The translations under genes were made by a program, and so were the position numbers. From assembly GCA_035556555.1 (NCBI GenBank), contig DATMES010000045.1:1-61594 (forward strand): a stretch of DNA of 61,594 nt. The letters run 5' to 3'. Numbering within the stretch: the stretch's first letter is position 1; every line of letters starts with the position of its first letter. Source of the stretch: Frankiaceae bacterium (GTDB lineage: Bacteria > Actinomycetota > Actinomycetes > BP-191). The notes beneath the pieces are model-generated. The model saw nothing but the letters and a program-made list of their open reading frames with translations. It did not search any database and was not told the origin of the DNA. Below are positions 44,819 through 53,276 of the stretch, piece by piece.

Positions 44819-45544
44819 ATGAGTGATACAAAGCCACTCACAGGGAAGGTAGCGCTCGTCACCGGTTCAACCAGCGGAATTGGACTCGCAATCGCCGAAC
44901 GCTTCCTTCTTGAGGGTGCGACGGCGATCATCAGTTCAAGACAGGCTGAAAGATGTCAGATGGTCGCCGACGACCTCGCACAGAGAACAGGTAGCACAAC
45001 CCATGCCGTGCCCTGCGATGTGAGCGATGAGGCCCAAGTCGATACTCTGTATTCTCGGATAGATGAGTTATGTGGTCGCCTTGATATCGCCGTGCTAAAC
45101 GCTGGAATCAGCGGTGGGACTACGGCGATTGCAGATTATAACCTCGAAGACTGGCAGCGCGTGATGGCTACCAACTTAACGGGAGTCTTTCTCACTGCCC
45201 GCGGTGCCTTCCGCAGCCTGCGCGCCGGGGGTGGCGGTGCAATCATAGTCATCAGTTCCCAGGCGGGAATATATGGGTACGCGACGAAGGGCGCGTACTG
45301 CGCATCTAAGTTCGGGGCGCGCGGACTCGCACACGCGCTCTCCGAAGAAGGCCGTCGTTATAATATTGCGGTCTCCTGTCTCTGTCCGGGGACCGTCGAG
45401 ACGCCAATTCTTGCCGCCACTAACACCCACGTCAGGCATCCACTGCAACCGTCCGAAGTGGCTGACGCAGCCTTTTATCTCGCTCAGCTAGGTCCGAACT
45501 CCATGGTGAAGGACGTTCTTCTTGAGCGTCGTCACACGACTTAG
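44819..45544 (+). CDS. Short-chain dehydrogenase/reductase
   Basis: A 241-residue NAD(P)-dependent oxidoreductase of the classical SDR family. The cofactor motif TGSTSGIG (15-22), the NAG motif (VLNAGIS), the Ser of VISSQAG and the YCASK catalytic motif near 160 are all present. ATG at 44819 has GGGAGA upstream. It is the first gene of a three-gene operon, 12 bases from the next start. Its substrate is unknown; the context suggests modification of the product of the isocyanide-synthase-like enzyme. GC is well below that of the chromosome. Confidence 0.9.
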   Translation: MSDTKPLTGKVALVTGSTSGIGLAIAERFLLEGATAIISSRQAERCQMVADDLAQRTGSTTHAVPCDVSDEAQVDTLYSRIDELCGRLDIAVLNAGISGGTTAIADYNLEDWQRVMATNLTGVFLTARGAFRSLRAGGGGAIIVISSQAGIYGYATKGAYCASKFGARGLAHALSEEGRRYNIAVSCLCPGTVETPILAATNTHVRHPLQPSEVADAAFYLAQLGPNSMVKDVLLERRHTT

Positions 45545-45556
45545 AAGTGTGGCATT

Positions 45557-46801
45557 GTGCTAGCTCTCTCCGACCACGCCTTCGACGAGGGCGAACTCTC
45601 CGAGGCCGACGAGGTCATCCAGCCGTCCAGTCTGCGCGACTATACTTGGCCGAAGGAAGATCCGTCGCTGTTCCCTCAGCCTGTAAGACAGGCTGACGAT
45701 GACGACCTGACCCTGATTCTCGAAGCAGCGACCGCGGCTACCCTAGACGCAGATTCACTCACGAAGAGCACGCGGGATCTCGACATCGCCCGGAAGGTTC
45801 ATTTCGTACTAACGCATCGTAAGTTTCAGATCAATCCCGTCAGCGAACTACGATCTGAGGAACTCTGGGTAACCCGCATCAGAGAGTTCGTCGACCGAGG
45901 CGAGCCCATCCGGATCGTCTACCCTCTGATGTGCAAGATTGGATCGTGGGCGAAGCAAATGACCAACGTGGGCCCCACGGCCGGCGAACTTGCGACGATC
46001 CTTTTCTTCCGTCACCTGAACCGGGTAGTTCAGGACATCTACGAACCAGGGTTGCGGATTGCGGTTGTTTCCGATGCGATGCTCTATAACTCCGCCTTCA
46101 GCAATCCCCAAGTCGAGGTCGCGACATACATGTCGTTGGTGCGTTCGCAGATTGCTACGTATGCTTCGGATTTCATTGATTTCTACGACTACGTGGACCT
46201 GCTGACCGAGTGCAGCGATGAGTACACCGCGCTTCATCATAAGTACCAACGTCTGATGTGCGAAAGTCCTGGAAGCGTTCTCTCAGATGTACGGCGGAAG
46301 ACACTTTTCGAGAGCGTCAAAGCCAGCATCAATGTTCGGAAGTTCGGGATGTCCTATGCTGACATGAGGGATCTGTTTAGCGCGGACATCAATCGATCGA
46401 ACCGACACTGGGACATCATTGACACCATGACGCGGCTCGCCATGGAAGAACTTGTTGCAATCCGTAAAGCCTGTATGGACTTGAACTATTTCGAACGTCG
46501 CTGGCCAGGACACGTCCGGGTGTCATGCCATAAGGATCGCAAGGGCGGAAGATGGGTCATTGGTCTACGTCCCTACCCTGAGTATTACGGTAGCTCGAAA
46601 CTACTTCCTTACCACGGAGTTCCGCTCGTGCACAGGGACTCTAAGGACCGCATTAAGATGGATGTCGTTCCTGAAGTAATGCTTCGTGGACGGACAAGCC
46701 TCACCAGGGTCGAATCTCATGACGGTGAGGTCTACTTCTACGATGGGAGCGACCGCTACGATCCCACCCTTCTCAGCCACGACTACGAACAGTCCGCTTG
46801 A
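45557..46801 (+). CDS. Isocyanide synthase-like protein (DIT1/PvcA family)
   Basis: A 414-residue protein resembling the DIT1/PvcA family, whose characterised members make isonitriles from an amino acid (Tyr or Trp) and ribulose 5-phosphate. The matching parts are IRIVYPLMCK (near 118), GELATILFFRHLNRVVQDIY, IAVVSDAMLYNSAFSNPQVE (near 170), and the C-terminal GHVRVSCHKDRKGGRWVIGL (near 318) with LPYHGVPLVHRD, which parallels the family's 'IRLSIHP ... TPWHGV' block. GTG at 45557 is used. An N-terminal extension of about 75 residues is acidic. The usual partner oxygenase is absent; instead SDR and MDR genes flank it. Family membership is fairly secure; the actual reaction is inference. Confidence 0.7.
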   Translation: MLALSDHAFDEGELSEADEVIQPSSLRDYTWPKEDPSLFPQPVRQADDDDLTLILEAATAATLDADSLTKSTRDLDIARKVHFVLTHRKFQINPVSELRSEELWVTRIREFVDRGEPIRIVYPLMCKIGSWAKQMTNVGPTAGELATILFFRHLNRVVQDIYEPGLRIAVVSDAMLYNSAFSNPQVEVATYMSLVRSQIATYASDFIDFYDYVDLLTECSDEYTALHHKYQRLMCESPGSVLSDVRRKTLFESVKASINVRKFGMSYADMRDLFSADINRSNRHWDIIDTMTRLAMEELVAIRKACMDLNYFERRWPGHVRVSCHKDRKGGRWVIGLRPYPEYYGSSKLLPYHGVPLVHRDSKDRIKMDVVPEVMLRGRTSLTRVESHDGEVYFYDGSDRYDPTLLSHDYEQSA

Positions 46802-46828
46802 TCAAGATGACGACGGGGCGATTCACGC

Positions 46829-47797
46829 ATGAGAGCAGTTGTGATTACCGAGCCCGGCTCGCCGGATGTCCTCACTCTTTCTGACGTTCCCGACCCCACC
46901 CCTAGTCAAGGTGAGCTTGTCATCCGGACCGAGTTCGTGGGGGTAAACCACGGAGACGTCATCCGACGCGCGCGAGGGATTGGGACGGACATAACTGAGC
47001 CGTACGTTCTCGGCTTCGAGGGCGTTGGGACAGTCTCACGACTCGGCAAGCAGGTTCGGGGCTTCGAAGTCGGGCAACGCGTCGGCTTCCTGTGTCAGTC
47101 TGGGGCCTACGCTGACCTTGTGTGTGTACCGGCGGCTCAAATATTTCGCGTTCCCAGTGAACTCTCTTCCGAGTTGGTCGCTGCATCCATCTGTGTCGGC
47201 ACGACAGCCTGGCACTTGCTTCGCTTGGCATCGGTTCGGCAGGGACAAACAATCTTGGTGCACGCAGCGGCGGGGGCAGTGAGTTCCTGCCTTATTCAGT
47301 TTGCCCGCAAGCATCCAATTTCGATTCTGGGTACGGTTGGATCACCGGACAAGGCTTCCTACGCATCGCAGTTGGGTGCGTCGCCAGTCTTCGGCTATGG
47401 CGACGGACGCGACTTCGCCAGTGATGTCATGGACGCAACGAGCGGTGCCGGAGTTGATGTGATCTTTGATTGCGTTGGCGCCGAGACTGCCGCCGGAAAT
47501 ACCGAATGTCTCGCAGCCGGCGGGCAACTCCTGTATTACGGTTCGGCGTCCGGCCACGGGCAATATGCGGGTGAGCGGCTCTTGACCAAGCGGTTGCGCG
47601 TTGAGGGTTTCGTTATCTTCTCGCTCTTTGAGCGTCCACTTGTATGGTCGTATGGGGTTTCTGCCCTGCTAGGCTCATTGCGTGACGGATCGCTGAGTCT
47701 CGATGTCTCCACGCTGCCGTTATCGGATGTAGCAAAGGCGCATAGAATGATCGAGGATCGCTCATTGCGAGGTAAGGTCGTACTCGATACACGGTAG
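46829..47797 (+). CDS. MDR family quinone oxidoreductase-like enzyme
   Basis: A 322-residue medium-chain reductase without structural zinc cysteines, as in NADPH:quinone oxidoreductases. The N-terminal part has MRAVVITEPGSPDVLTLSDV and VGVNHGDVIRRARG; the nucleotide-binding part has ILVHAAAGAVSSCLIQFARK (near 143-162) and DVIFDCVGAETAAG. ATG at 46829 lies 27 bases after the preceding stop. It likely reduces an enone or quinone-like intermediate. It closes the operon and is convergent with the next gene. Confidence 0.9.
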   Translation: MRAVVITEPGSPDVLTLSDVPDPTPSQGELVIRTEFVGVNHGDVIRRARGIGTDITEPYVLGFEGVGTVSRLGKQVRGFEVGQRVGFLCQSGAYADLVCVPAAQIFRVPSELSSELVAASICVGTTAWHLLRLASVRQGQTILVHAAAGAVSSCLIQFARKHPISILGTVGSPDKASYASQLGASPVFGYGDGRDFASDVMDATSGAGVDVIFDCVGAETAAGNTECLAAGGQLLYYGSASGHGQYAGERLLTKRLRVEGFVIFSLFERPLVWSYGVSALLGSLRDGSLSLDVSTLPLSDVAKAHRMIEDRSLRGKVVLDTR

Positions 47798-47805
47798 CAA
47801 TCGTA

Positions 47806-48831
47806 CTAACTTATCGTCCAACCCACACCCGCGCAGAGGCCACCGTAAAGATCGAAAAACTCGGCAAGTGCACGGTCTTTGCGCCGGATAATATTTCGGT
47901 CATTCGGGCTTCCGGGCCGCTCGATGCGGCTTAGCTTGTCGTACGACCAAACCTGCGTCGGCCGCCGGCCCTGGAACGCCACTTCGACATGGAACCGCAA
48001 GGTCGGGCTCTCGAACGTCTGCCCAGCGAAGTCTTCCTTGGGAACCGCCTTCGGAGGGGCATGTGCCGGAACCTGCTCTCGGAATGCGAAGCGGTGGACC
48101 TGGCCGCGGCGTAGCGGTCGCGGGAAGAGCAGGGTGTGAAGGACGCCTCCGCTCGCCGCCTGCTTCGACTCGCCAAGGCGGCAGCCCTCGAAGTTGTCGA
48201 GCACGGTCGGCGTATACGTGCCATAGACGAAGCCACGAGCCCCGTCGACGAGCGAGATCAGGTCGCGCCACTGACGCGACTCCACGAAGCGGCCGTCGCG
48301 GATCAAGGTCTTGAGCCGCACTTCGCGGAGAAGGAAGCCGCCATGCGGGATCGGCAGCTCGTGCGGCAGTGGTGCGCCGGCGTAGAAGTGCGCTAAGAGC
48401 CGCAGCGTGAGTTCGGCGAGCGCGGCGTCTTCCCACTCGCGCACGGTGTACGGCGCCTTGCCGACTGACTCCGCGAAGTGCGCCCGCCGCTCCCGCAGAG
48501 TCGGCATCGCGTCGTAAGGCGGATCGAAGCCGTACGCCGCCCACAGCGCCGCTCCCCCGGGGATTGACCGAAGTGGACGCAGCGCGGCCCGCAGACGCTC
48601 GGCAACTGTCTCCAGCGGCTGCTCACGACCACCGCAGGCCTCGACTGCCGCGTCCGCCTGCGCCAGGCGGTCCAAGGTTGCCCCACGGCCCTTGCGTAGG
48701 TAGATCAGGTCACCCAGGACGTCTGCTCGGCGCTCGGGCGGGCCGGTGCGGTCGCCCCCTCCCACTTCCGTCCCACTTCTGACCACTCGCCGCTGCGCCC
48801 CCGAATCCTCGTCCTCGTCGCTCACCACCAA
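47806..48831 (-). CDS. Conserved hypothetical element protein
   Basis: A 341-residue soluble protein of a kind I have seen only as hypothetical in actinobacteria. The N-terminal 40 residues are acidic and polar, then DLIYLRKGRGATLDRLAQAD, a helical region with YGFDPPYDAMPTLRERRAHF and EWEDAALAELTLRLLAHFYA, and a C-terminal beta-rich half (TLRFHVEVAFQGRRPTQVWS). The DLIYLRKGRG block resembles the start of a regulatory or plasmid-maintenance domain. It is divergent from the small-gene run starting at 48846, with 14 bases between starts, so it may control that run. Confidence 0.65.
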   Translation of the reverse strand: MVVSDEDEDSGAQRRVVRSGTEVGGGDRTGPPERRADVLGDLIYLRKGRGATLDRLAQADAAVEACGGREQPLETVAERLRAALRPLRSIPGGAALWAAYGFDPPYDAMPTLRERRAHFAESVGKAPYTVREWEDAALAELTLRLLAHFYAGAPLPHELPIPHGGFLLREVRLKTLIRDGRFVESRQWRDLISLVDGARGFVYGTYTPTVLDNFEGCRLGESKQAASGGVLHTLLFPRPLRRGQVHRFAFREQVPAHAPPKAVPKEDFAGQTFESPTLRFHVEVAFQGRRPTQVWSYDKLSRIERPGSPNDRNIIRRKDRALAEFFDLYGGLCAGVGWTIS

Positions 48832-48845
48832 CTTGAGGAGAGGTT

Positions 48846-49127
48846 ATGTCCAACCTGCCGGTCCGTCGCCATGAGGCGGCGCTTACCCGCATCGATCGCC
48901 AGACCGGCCGCGACATCGAGGTCATTCGCGGCCGCGGCCTGGTCGCCGCTGCCGAGGTCCAGGCGATCGAGTACGTCACGACAGAGGCCGAGCGGTCTGC
49001 GGTCGGCATCGCCCTCACCGAGACCTTGTGCACCCAGCTCGCGCCGCATGCGGCCGAGCGCTTCCGTGTGATCGCCGAGGCCGGCACCCAGGCCCTGGTG
49101 ATGAAGGTCATGCGGGCGGGGCAGTGA
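48846..49127 (+). CDS. Small element protein, first of the transfer-region run
   Basis: A 93-residue soluble, helical protein (TRIDRQTGRDIEVIRGRGLV, VQAIEYVTTEAERSAVGIAL, RFRVIAEAGTQALVMKVMRA). ATG at 48846 has GAGGAGAGG upstream. It resembles small proteins encoded before transfer genes in actinobacterial elements, but I cannot name a family. The next gene starts two bases after its stop. Confidence 0.65.
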   Translation: MSNLPVRRHEAALTRIDRQTGRDIEVIRGRGLVAAAEVQAIEYVTTEAERSAVGIALTETLCTQLAPHAAERFRVIAEAGTQALVMKVMRAGQ

Positions 49128-49129
49128 CC

Positions 49130-49351
49130 ATGCTGATCGAACTCGTCCTCGTCCTGGCAGTCATCGCGGTCACGATGGTCCTGGTCCTCTACCTCCGTAC
49201 GCAGTCGCTCAGGCAGTTCGAGCGGGCCTGCCAAGCGCGGATGGATGCCCTGCGTTCGGCGGCCGAGCTGCGCGAGATCACGGCGCGTACCGGTCGGAAG
49301 TTGCGGGACGCCGCGATGGAGGAGGTCGCCCGTGGGAGGGGTGGGCGGTGA
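49130..49351 (+). CDS. Small single-helix membrane protein
   Basis: A 73-residue protein with one N-terminal transmembrane helix (LIELVLVLAVIAVTMVLVLY) and a basic helical C-terminal part (RACQARMDALRSAAELREIT). ATG at 49130 follows the previous stop. It overlaps the next start (GTGA). The form is typical of small spread or transfer proteins of actinobacterial elements. Confidence 0.65.
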   Translation: MLIELVLVLAVIAVTMVLVLYLRTQSLRQFERACQARMDALRSAAELREITARTGRKLRDAAMEEVARGRGGR

Positions 49352-49503
49352 GCGCCATGGCCGCAGTGAGCATCGCTAACGTCCGCTACCGCCAGCTCGG
49401 GGCTGATCCGGTTGCCAGGCAGCTCTACGCCGTGCTCGTGGCCGCCGTGCGTGCCGCCGGTGAAGCCGAGGTTGCGCTCCGGCAGTACCTCGACGCCCAG
49501 TGA
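49348..49503 (+). CDS. Small hypothetical protein
   Basis: A 51-residue helical protein (SIANVRYRQLGADPVARQLY then VLVAAVRAAGEAEVALRQYL), starting GTG within the preceding stop and ending within the next start. The four-base overlaps on both sides indicate a coupled operon. No family is recognised. Confidence 0.55.
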   Translation: MSAMAAVSIANVRYRQLGADPVARQLYAVLVAAVRAAGEAEVALRQYLDAQ

Positions 49504-49673
49504 ATCGCTATCCCGGTCGGCGCTGGTCGTCGTACGTCGCCGAAGCACTACTGCTGGTCGTACTGGCGACGTACGGCGGCCGCCTGGCCTGGACGGTGCT
49601 GAGCCCCTTGGTCCCGTACGCCGTCAGCGGACTTGTACTGATTGGCGCCTGGCGACTGCTGACGCGCTACTAG
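49500..49673 (+). CDS. Small two-helix membrane protein
   Basis: A 57-residue protein with two hydrophobic helices (AEALLLVVLATYGGRLAW and LVPYAVSGLVLIGAWRLL). It starts with GTG overlapping the previous stop and ends the overlapping run of four small genes. Together with the 73-residue protein it gives the region a membrane character, expected next to a transfer ATPase. No family is recognised. Confidence 0.55.
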   Translation: MNRYPGRRWSSYVAEALLLVVLATYGGRLAWTVLSPLVPYAVSGLVLIGAWRLLTRY

Positions 49674-49702
49674 CAGTGCGTGCCTAATCCAGTGTTGTGT
49701 AT

Positions 49703-49738
49703 TTGACGCTTGACGCTGGCTTCCCGTCTCGGCATAAG
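49703..49738 (+). promoter_or_regulatory. Promoter of the transfer operon
   Basis: The -35 TTGACG (49710-49715), 17-base spacer and -10 CATAAG (49733-49738) fit a sigma-70 type promoter. The -35 is tandemly repeated (TTGACGCTTGACGCT from 49703). The sequence TTGACGCTGG is shared with the promoter at 53219. Confidence 0.6.
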
Positions 49739-49804
49739 AACTAATAGGCCGAGGGTCAGACTCTCGCGTATGTAAACGAGCCGAAGGACTCGTCTATTGA
49801 AGTT

Positions 49805-49987
49805 ATGCCTAAAGCAGCAAAGCGAATCCGCGTCTACGGGGCACCCCGTCAGGACATAGACCCTGATCTCTTAGTCCAGGTTCTCATTCTGCTGGGCCGC
49901 GATCTTGAGCGGGCCAGACGGGAGCGTCGCGGCAGCTCCGAGCAAGAGCCTGCGTGCTCTGATCCGCAGGCGGAGGCGTCATCATGA
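49805..49987 (+). CDS. Small hypothetical protein before the transfer ATPase
   Basis: A 60-residue basic protein (MPKAAKRIRVYGAPRQDIDP with LLVQVLILLGRDLERARRER) and an acidic Ser-rich end. ATG at 49805 is downstream of the promoter at 49703. Its stop overlaps the start of the VirD4-type gene by four bases. The coupling suggests a role with the ATPase, but no family is known. Confidence 0.6.
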   Translation: MPKAAKRIRVYGAPRQDIDPDLLVQVLILLGRDLERARRERRGSSEQEPACSDPQAEASS

Positions 49988-52263
49988 GTGGCTCGGTACT
50001 TCCGGTGCTCCTCGGTGGTCTTCTCGCCGCCGCGGTGATCGCCTTTCGCCTATGGCTATCGGAAGGTTGGCGCCGCTCGCTGGTCGCGCTGGAGCTGCTG
50101 TTGCCGACCTCGCTCAACGTCGAACAGGTCGCCGGCTGGTTGGCCAGCGTGGCCGCGATCGGGCACCCTTCCCGGTTCAGCCTGGTGCCGTTGCGCCCGC
50201 TCGGACTCGAGGTGGTCGCGACTTCCACCGGCGTGCGCCACTTCCTCTTGGTGGCCGAGCCCGATAAGGGCCCGCTGCTGGCGTCGCTGCGCGGCGCTCT
50301 GCCAGGCGTCGGACTTCGGGAAGTACCCGACTACACAAGCAAGGCGAGCTGCTCGGAACGCCTAGGCGGCGAACTGACGATCACCAGCCGTCGGAGGGTG
50401 CTGGCCGTCGAGCGTGCGGCGGCCGGCAGCCGAAGCCTGCTGGCTGCCTTGCAGCCAGTGCCACCAGGCTGTGCCGTGCGCATCCAGTGGCTGATGACCA
50501 GTGGCGGGACGCCGCGGCCGGTGCCGAGCACGAAACCCAAGAACGCGCCGGGCTGGGTAGGCGAACTGCTTGGCCATGCTGAGGCAGCGGATAGCGAGGC
50601 GGTCCGTGCCGAGCGGCTCAAATACCGCGATCCCCTGCTGCGAGCGGTCTGCCGTATCGGGGTCGCCGCGCCGTCTCAGCGAGCCGCGCGGCAGCTCTTC
50701 GGCCGTGCTTGGGGACCGTTGCACCTGCTGAACGCACCTGGCGTCCGCTTGCGGCGTCGGGTTGTGCCGTCGCGCCTGGTTCTCGTCGCGATGCGCTACC
50801 GCTGGCTACCGCTGTTCGGCTGGCCGCTGCTGCTCAACGCCTCCGAGGCCGCCGGACTCCTGCCGATGGCTTCCGGCAACGAGCGGCTGCCCGGAATGCG
50901 GCAGACGATCGCCCGCACCCTGCCGCCACCGCGGAACGTCCCGACGACCGGGACCGTGATGGCGCTCAGCAACTACCCCGCGATGACCGAGCGAGCGCTG
51001 GGGCTACGCGAGAACGACCGCCTGCGCCACTCCTGGCTGCTCGGTCCCACCGGCGTCGGCAAGAGCTGGCTGATGGCGAACATGGCCCTTCAGGACATCG
51101 CGCGCGGCCGCTCAACCATCATCGTCGACCCGAAGAACGACCTGGTGGACGACGTACTCGCCCGTCTGCCCGAGAACCGCCTTGCTGACGTCATCGTGCT
51201 CGACCCCGCCAACCTCGACCGGCCCGTGGGCTTCAACGTCCTGGCCAGCGGTCGCGGCGACCACGCCCGCGAACAAGCCGTCGACCACGTACTGCACGTC
51301 TTCGCCGAGTTGTGGCATAGCTCGTGGGGGGTCCGCACGGCCGACGTATTGCGTAATGCCTGCCTGGCGCTGACGCATACCACCGCGCCTGATGGTTCCG
51401 CCTTCACCCTGGCCGAGCTCCCCGAACTGCTGCTGAACGCCAACTTCCGGCGCGCCGTTCTGGCGCAACCCGGGGTGCCGGTATCGACGCGCGGCTTCTG
51501 GCAGCAGTACGAGGCATTATCCGACGCCGAACGGGCGCAGTGGATCGGCCCGAGCCTCAACAAGCTCCGCCAGCTAACGACCCGCACACCGCTCCGGCTG
51601 ACGCTCGGACAGAGCGCCGGCCTGGACCTGCACCAGGTGCTCCGGAAGCCGACGATCCTCTGCTTGCGTCTCTCCCCCGGCACGGTCGGCGAAGCGACGT
51701 CCGACCTGATTGGCACCTTGTTCCTGGGCGCGCTGTGGCAGGCGGTCCTTGGCCGCCAGGGCGTCGCGCCGGAGCGTCGGCGGCCGGTGCACGTTTACCT
51801 CGACGAGTTCGCCAGGCTGCTTAGGCTGCCGCTGTCCTTCGCCGACATGCTGAGCCTGAGCCGCGCGCTCGGCGTCAGCTTCAACCTCGCCAACCAGTTC
51901 ATCCGCCAGCTCCCGGAAGCGGCCCGTCAGGCGGTCTTCGGCACTGTCCGGACGCACGTCACCTTCCAGACCGACCACGATGACGCCCGGCTGCTGGCGC
52001 CCCGCTACGCGCCGCTCACCGCCGACGACCTCACCGGCCTCGAGCCTTACGAGATTGCCATGCGCGCCTGCGTCGAGGGGCAGACCTTGCCGCCGATCAC
52101 CGGCCGGACGCTGCCACTGCCGCCGGCGTTTCGCGACGCCCACGACGTCGCCCGCCAGAGCCGCGAGTCGTTCGGCACGCCGCGGGCCGACGTTGAGGCC
52201 GCGCTGGCCGCCCGCATCGCCACCGCCACACCCGAGATAGGCCGCCGTCGGAGTGCTCGATGA
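49984..52263 (+). CDS. VirD4/TraG-type conjugative coupling ATPase
   Basis: A 759-residue DNA-transfer ATPase. The first 30 residues hold a transmembrane segment (VLPVLLGGLLAAAVIAFRLW), then a domain of about 300 residues, then the motor: Walker A GPTGVGKSW near 353, STIIVDPKNDLVDDVLARLP, and Walker B VHVYLDEFARLLRLP near 603. The last part matches the TraM-recognition/TraG-D C-terminal region. Such proteins bring DNA to a transfer channel or move double-stranded DNA themselves. ATG overlaps the small upstream gene. No other type IV secretion genes are recognised nearby. Confidence 0.88.
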   Translation: MSGSVLPVLLGGLLAAAVIAFRLWLSEGWRRSLVALELLLPTSLNVEQVAGWLASVAAIGHPSRFSLVPLRPLGLEVVATSTGVRHFLLVAEPDKGPLLASLRGALPGVGLREVPDYTSKASCSERLGGELTITSRRRVLAVERAAAGSRSLLAALQPVPPGCAVRIQWLMTSGGTPRPVPSTKPKNAPGWVGELLGHAEAADSEAVRAERLKYRDPLLRAVCRIGVAAPSQRAARQLFGRAWGPLHLLNAPGVRLRRRVVPSRLVLVAMRYRWLPLFGWPLLLNASEAAGLLPMASGNERLPGMRQTIARTLPPPRNVPTTGTVMALSNYPAMTERALGLRENDRLRHSWLLGPTGVGKSWLMANMALQDIARGRSTIIVDPKNDLVDDVLARLPENRLADVIVLDPANLDRPVGFNVLASGRGDHAREQAVDHVLHVFAELWHSSWGVRTADVLRNACLALTHTTAPDGSAFTLAELPELLLNANFRRAVLAQPGVPVSTRGFWQQYEALSDAERAQWIGPSLNKLRQLTTRTPLRLTLGQSAGLDLHQVLRKPTILCLRLSPGTVGEATSDLIGTLFLGALWQAVLGRQGVAPERRRPVHVYLDEFARLLRLPLSFADMLSLSRALGVSFNLANQFIRQLPEAARQAVFGTVRTHVTFQTDHDDARLLAPRYAPLTADDLTGLEPYEIAMRACVEGQTLPPITGRTLPLPPAFRDAHDVARQSRESFGTPRADVEAALAARIATATPEIGRRRSAR

Positions 52264-52390
52264 CCGCTCGCCGCGGTGTTGGTACCGCTGTTGGTTTCGC
52301 CCCAGACCTCAACCCGGCATCGACGCTGGTCAGGCCGTCGCGTAGCGGCTTAAGGCTGCCGAATCTCCTTCGTCGACGGGGGCCTTCCCG

Positions 52391-53209
52391 ATGACCGTTC
52401 CGTCTTCACCCCTGCGTGTCCGCGCTCCCCACGTTGCCTGGGTTGCCGAACGGCTCAGCGACCGTGACCGGGCGATCCTCGCCACCCTTGACCAGCTCCA
52501 CGTAGCCCGAGGAATTGATCTTGAACGGCTGCACTTTGATGCTCTTGAAGGGCGTGGCCGATCTGTCGTCCGCTGGCGGGTTCTGAAGCGCCTCGTCGAG
52601 TGGCGCGTGATCCGGCCGCTGCCCAGACGCATCGGCGGCTCCCTTGCCGGATCGAGCCAGCTCGCCTTCACGCTCGATACGGCCGGCGCCCGCCTGATGG
52701 ACCGCGCCCTCGGACGGCAACCACGTCGCCGTCCGCCAATCGCCGAGCGCGGCGTCGCCCACCGGCTCGGCATCACCGACCTGTTCGTGAACCTCACCAT
52801 CCGCGCCCGTAGCGGCGCCGTGAGGCTGAACGAGTTCGTCGTTGAGCCGGCGTGCTGGGTGCCTGACGGCCGTGGCGGTTGGCTGAAGCCCGATGCCTAC
52901 GTGGAGCTCGGCCACGGCCAAGCCGACTACTGGTGGATCGAGTACGACCGCGCTACCGAAGACCGAGGTGTCCTGCGCCGGAAGGCGCTGGCGTACGTCG
53001 AGTTCGTCGAGCAGGGCCAGGCACCAGCCGGGGGTGTCGTTCCGTGGGTGCTGTTCAGCGTGCCGGACCTCGCGCGGCAGGACGAGGTTCGCTCGGCGCT
53101 CGGCTCGATCGGCCGAGACTTGGGGTTATTCCACATTACGACGCATCCCCAGGCTGTGGATTACTTGATTTCGCAGCTCTATCAACAGGCAGCGGAAGGC
53201 GTGTTGTAA
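52391..53209 (+). CDS. Replication-relaxation family protein
   Basis: A 272-residue protein of the replication-relaxation (Replic_Relax) family common on actinobacterial plasmids and integrated elements. The N-terminal winged-helix part (RLSDRDRAILATLDQLHVAR, RWRVLKRLVEWRVIRPLPRR) is followed by a nuclease-like alpha/beta part (ITDLFVNLTIRARSG, LKPDAYVELGHGQADYWWIE). The ADYWWIEYDRAT block with the adjacent Lys resembles a restriction-endonuclease-like core, and a nicking role is conceivable. ATG at 52391 is used. No other relaxase-like gene is seen. Confidence 0.85.
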   Translation: MTVPSSPLRVRAPHVAWVAERLSDRDRAILATLDQLHVARGIDLERLHFDALEGRGRSVVRWRVLKRLVEWRVIRPLPRRIGGSLAGSSQLAFTLDTAGARLMDRALGRQPRRRPPIAERGVAHRLGITDLFVNLTIRARSGAVRLNEFVVEPACWVPDGRGGWLKPDAYVELGHGQADYWWIEYDRATEDRGVLRRKALAYVEFVEQGQAPAGGVVPWVLFSVPDLARQDEVRSALGSIGRDLGLFHITTHPQAVDYLISQLYQQAAEGVL

Positions 53210-53218
53210 AAACTACCG

Positions 53219-53248
53219 TTGACGCTGGACAACGCCCCGCGTCATAAT
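53219..53248 (+). promoter_or_regulatory. Promoter of the XRE-ImmA-recombinase operon
   Basis: The -35 TTGACG (53219-53224), 18-base spacer and -10 CATAAT (53243-53248) precede an AAAGGAG ribosome site and the ATG at 53277. It shares TTGACGCTGG with the promoter at 49710, so one regulator may control both. Confidence 0.65.
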
Positions 53249-53276
53249 CCCGAATAGAGAGTAACTAAAGGAGCCT

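Noticed and set aside
44632..44826. Short plus-strand frame before the SDR gene
   Set aside because: No ribosome site, no domain, and it overlaps the probable promoter and the SDR start.
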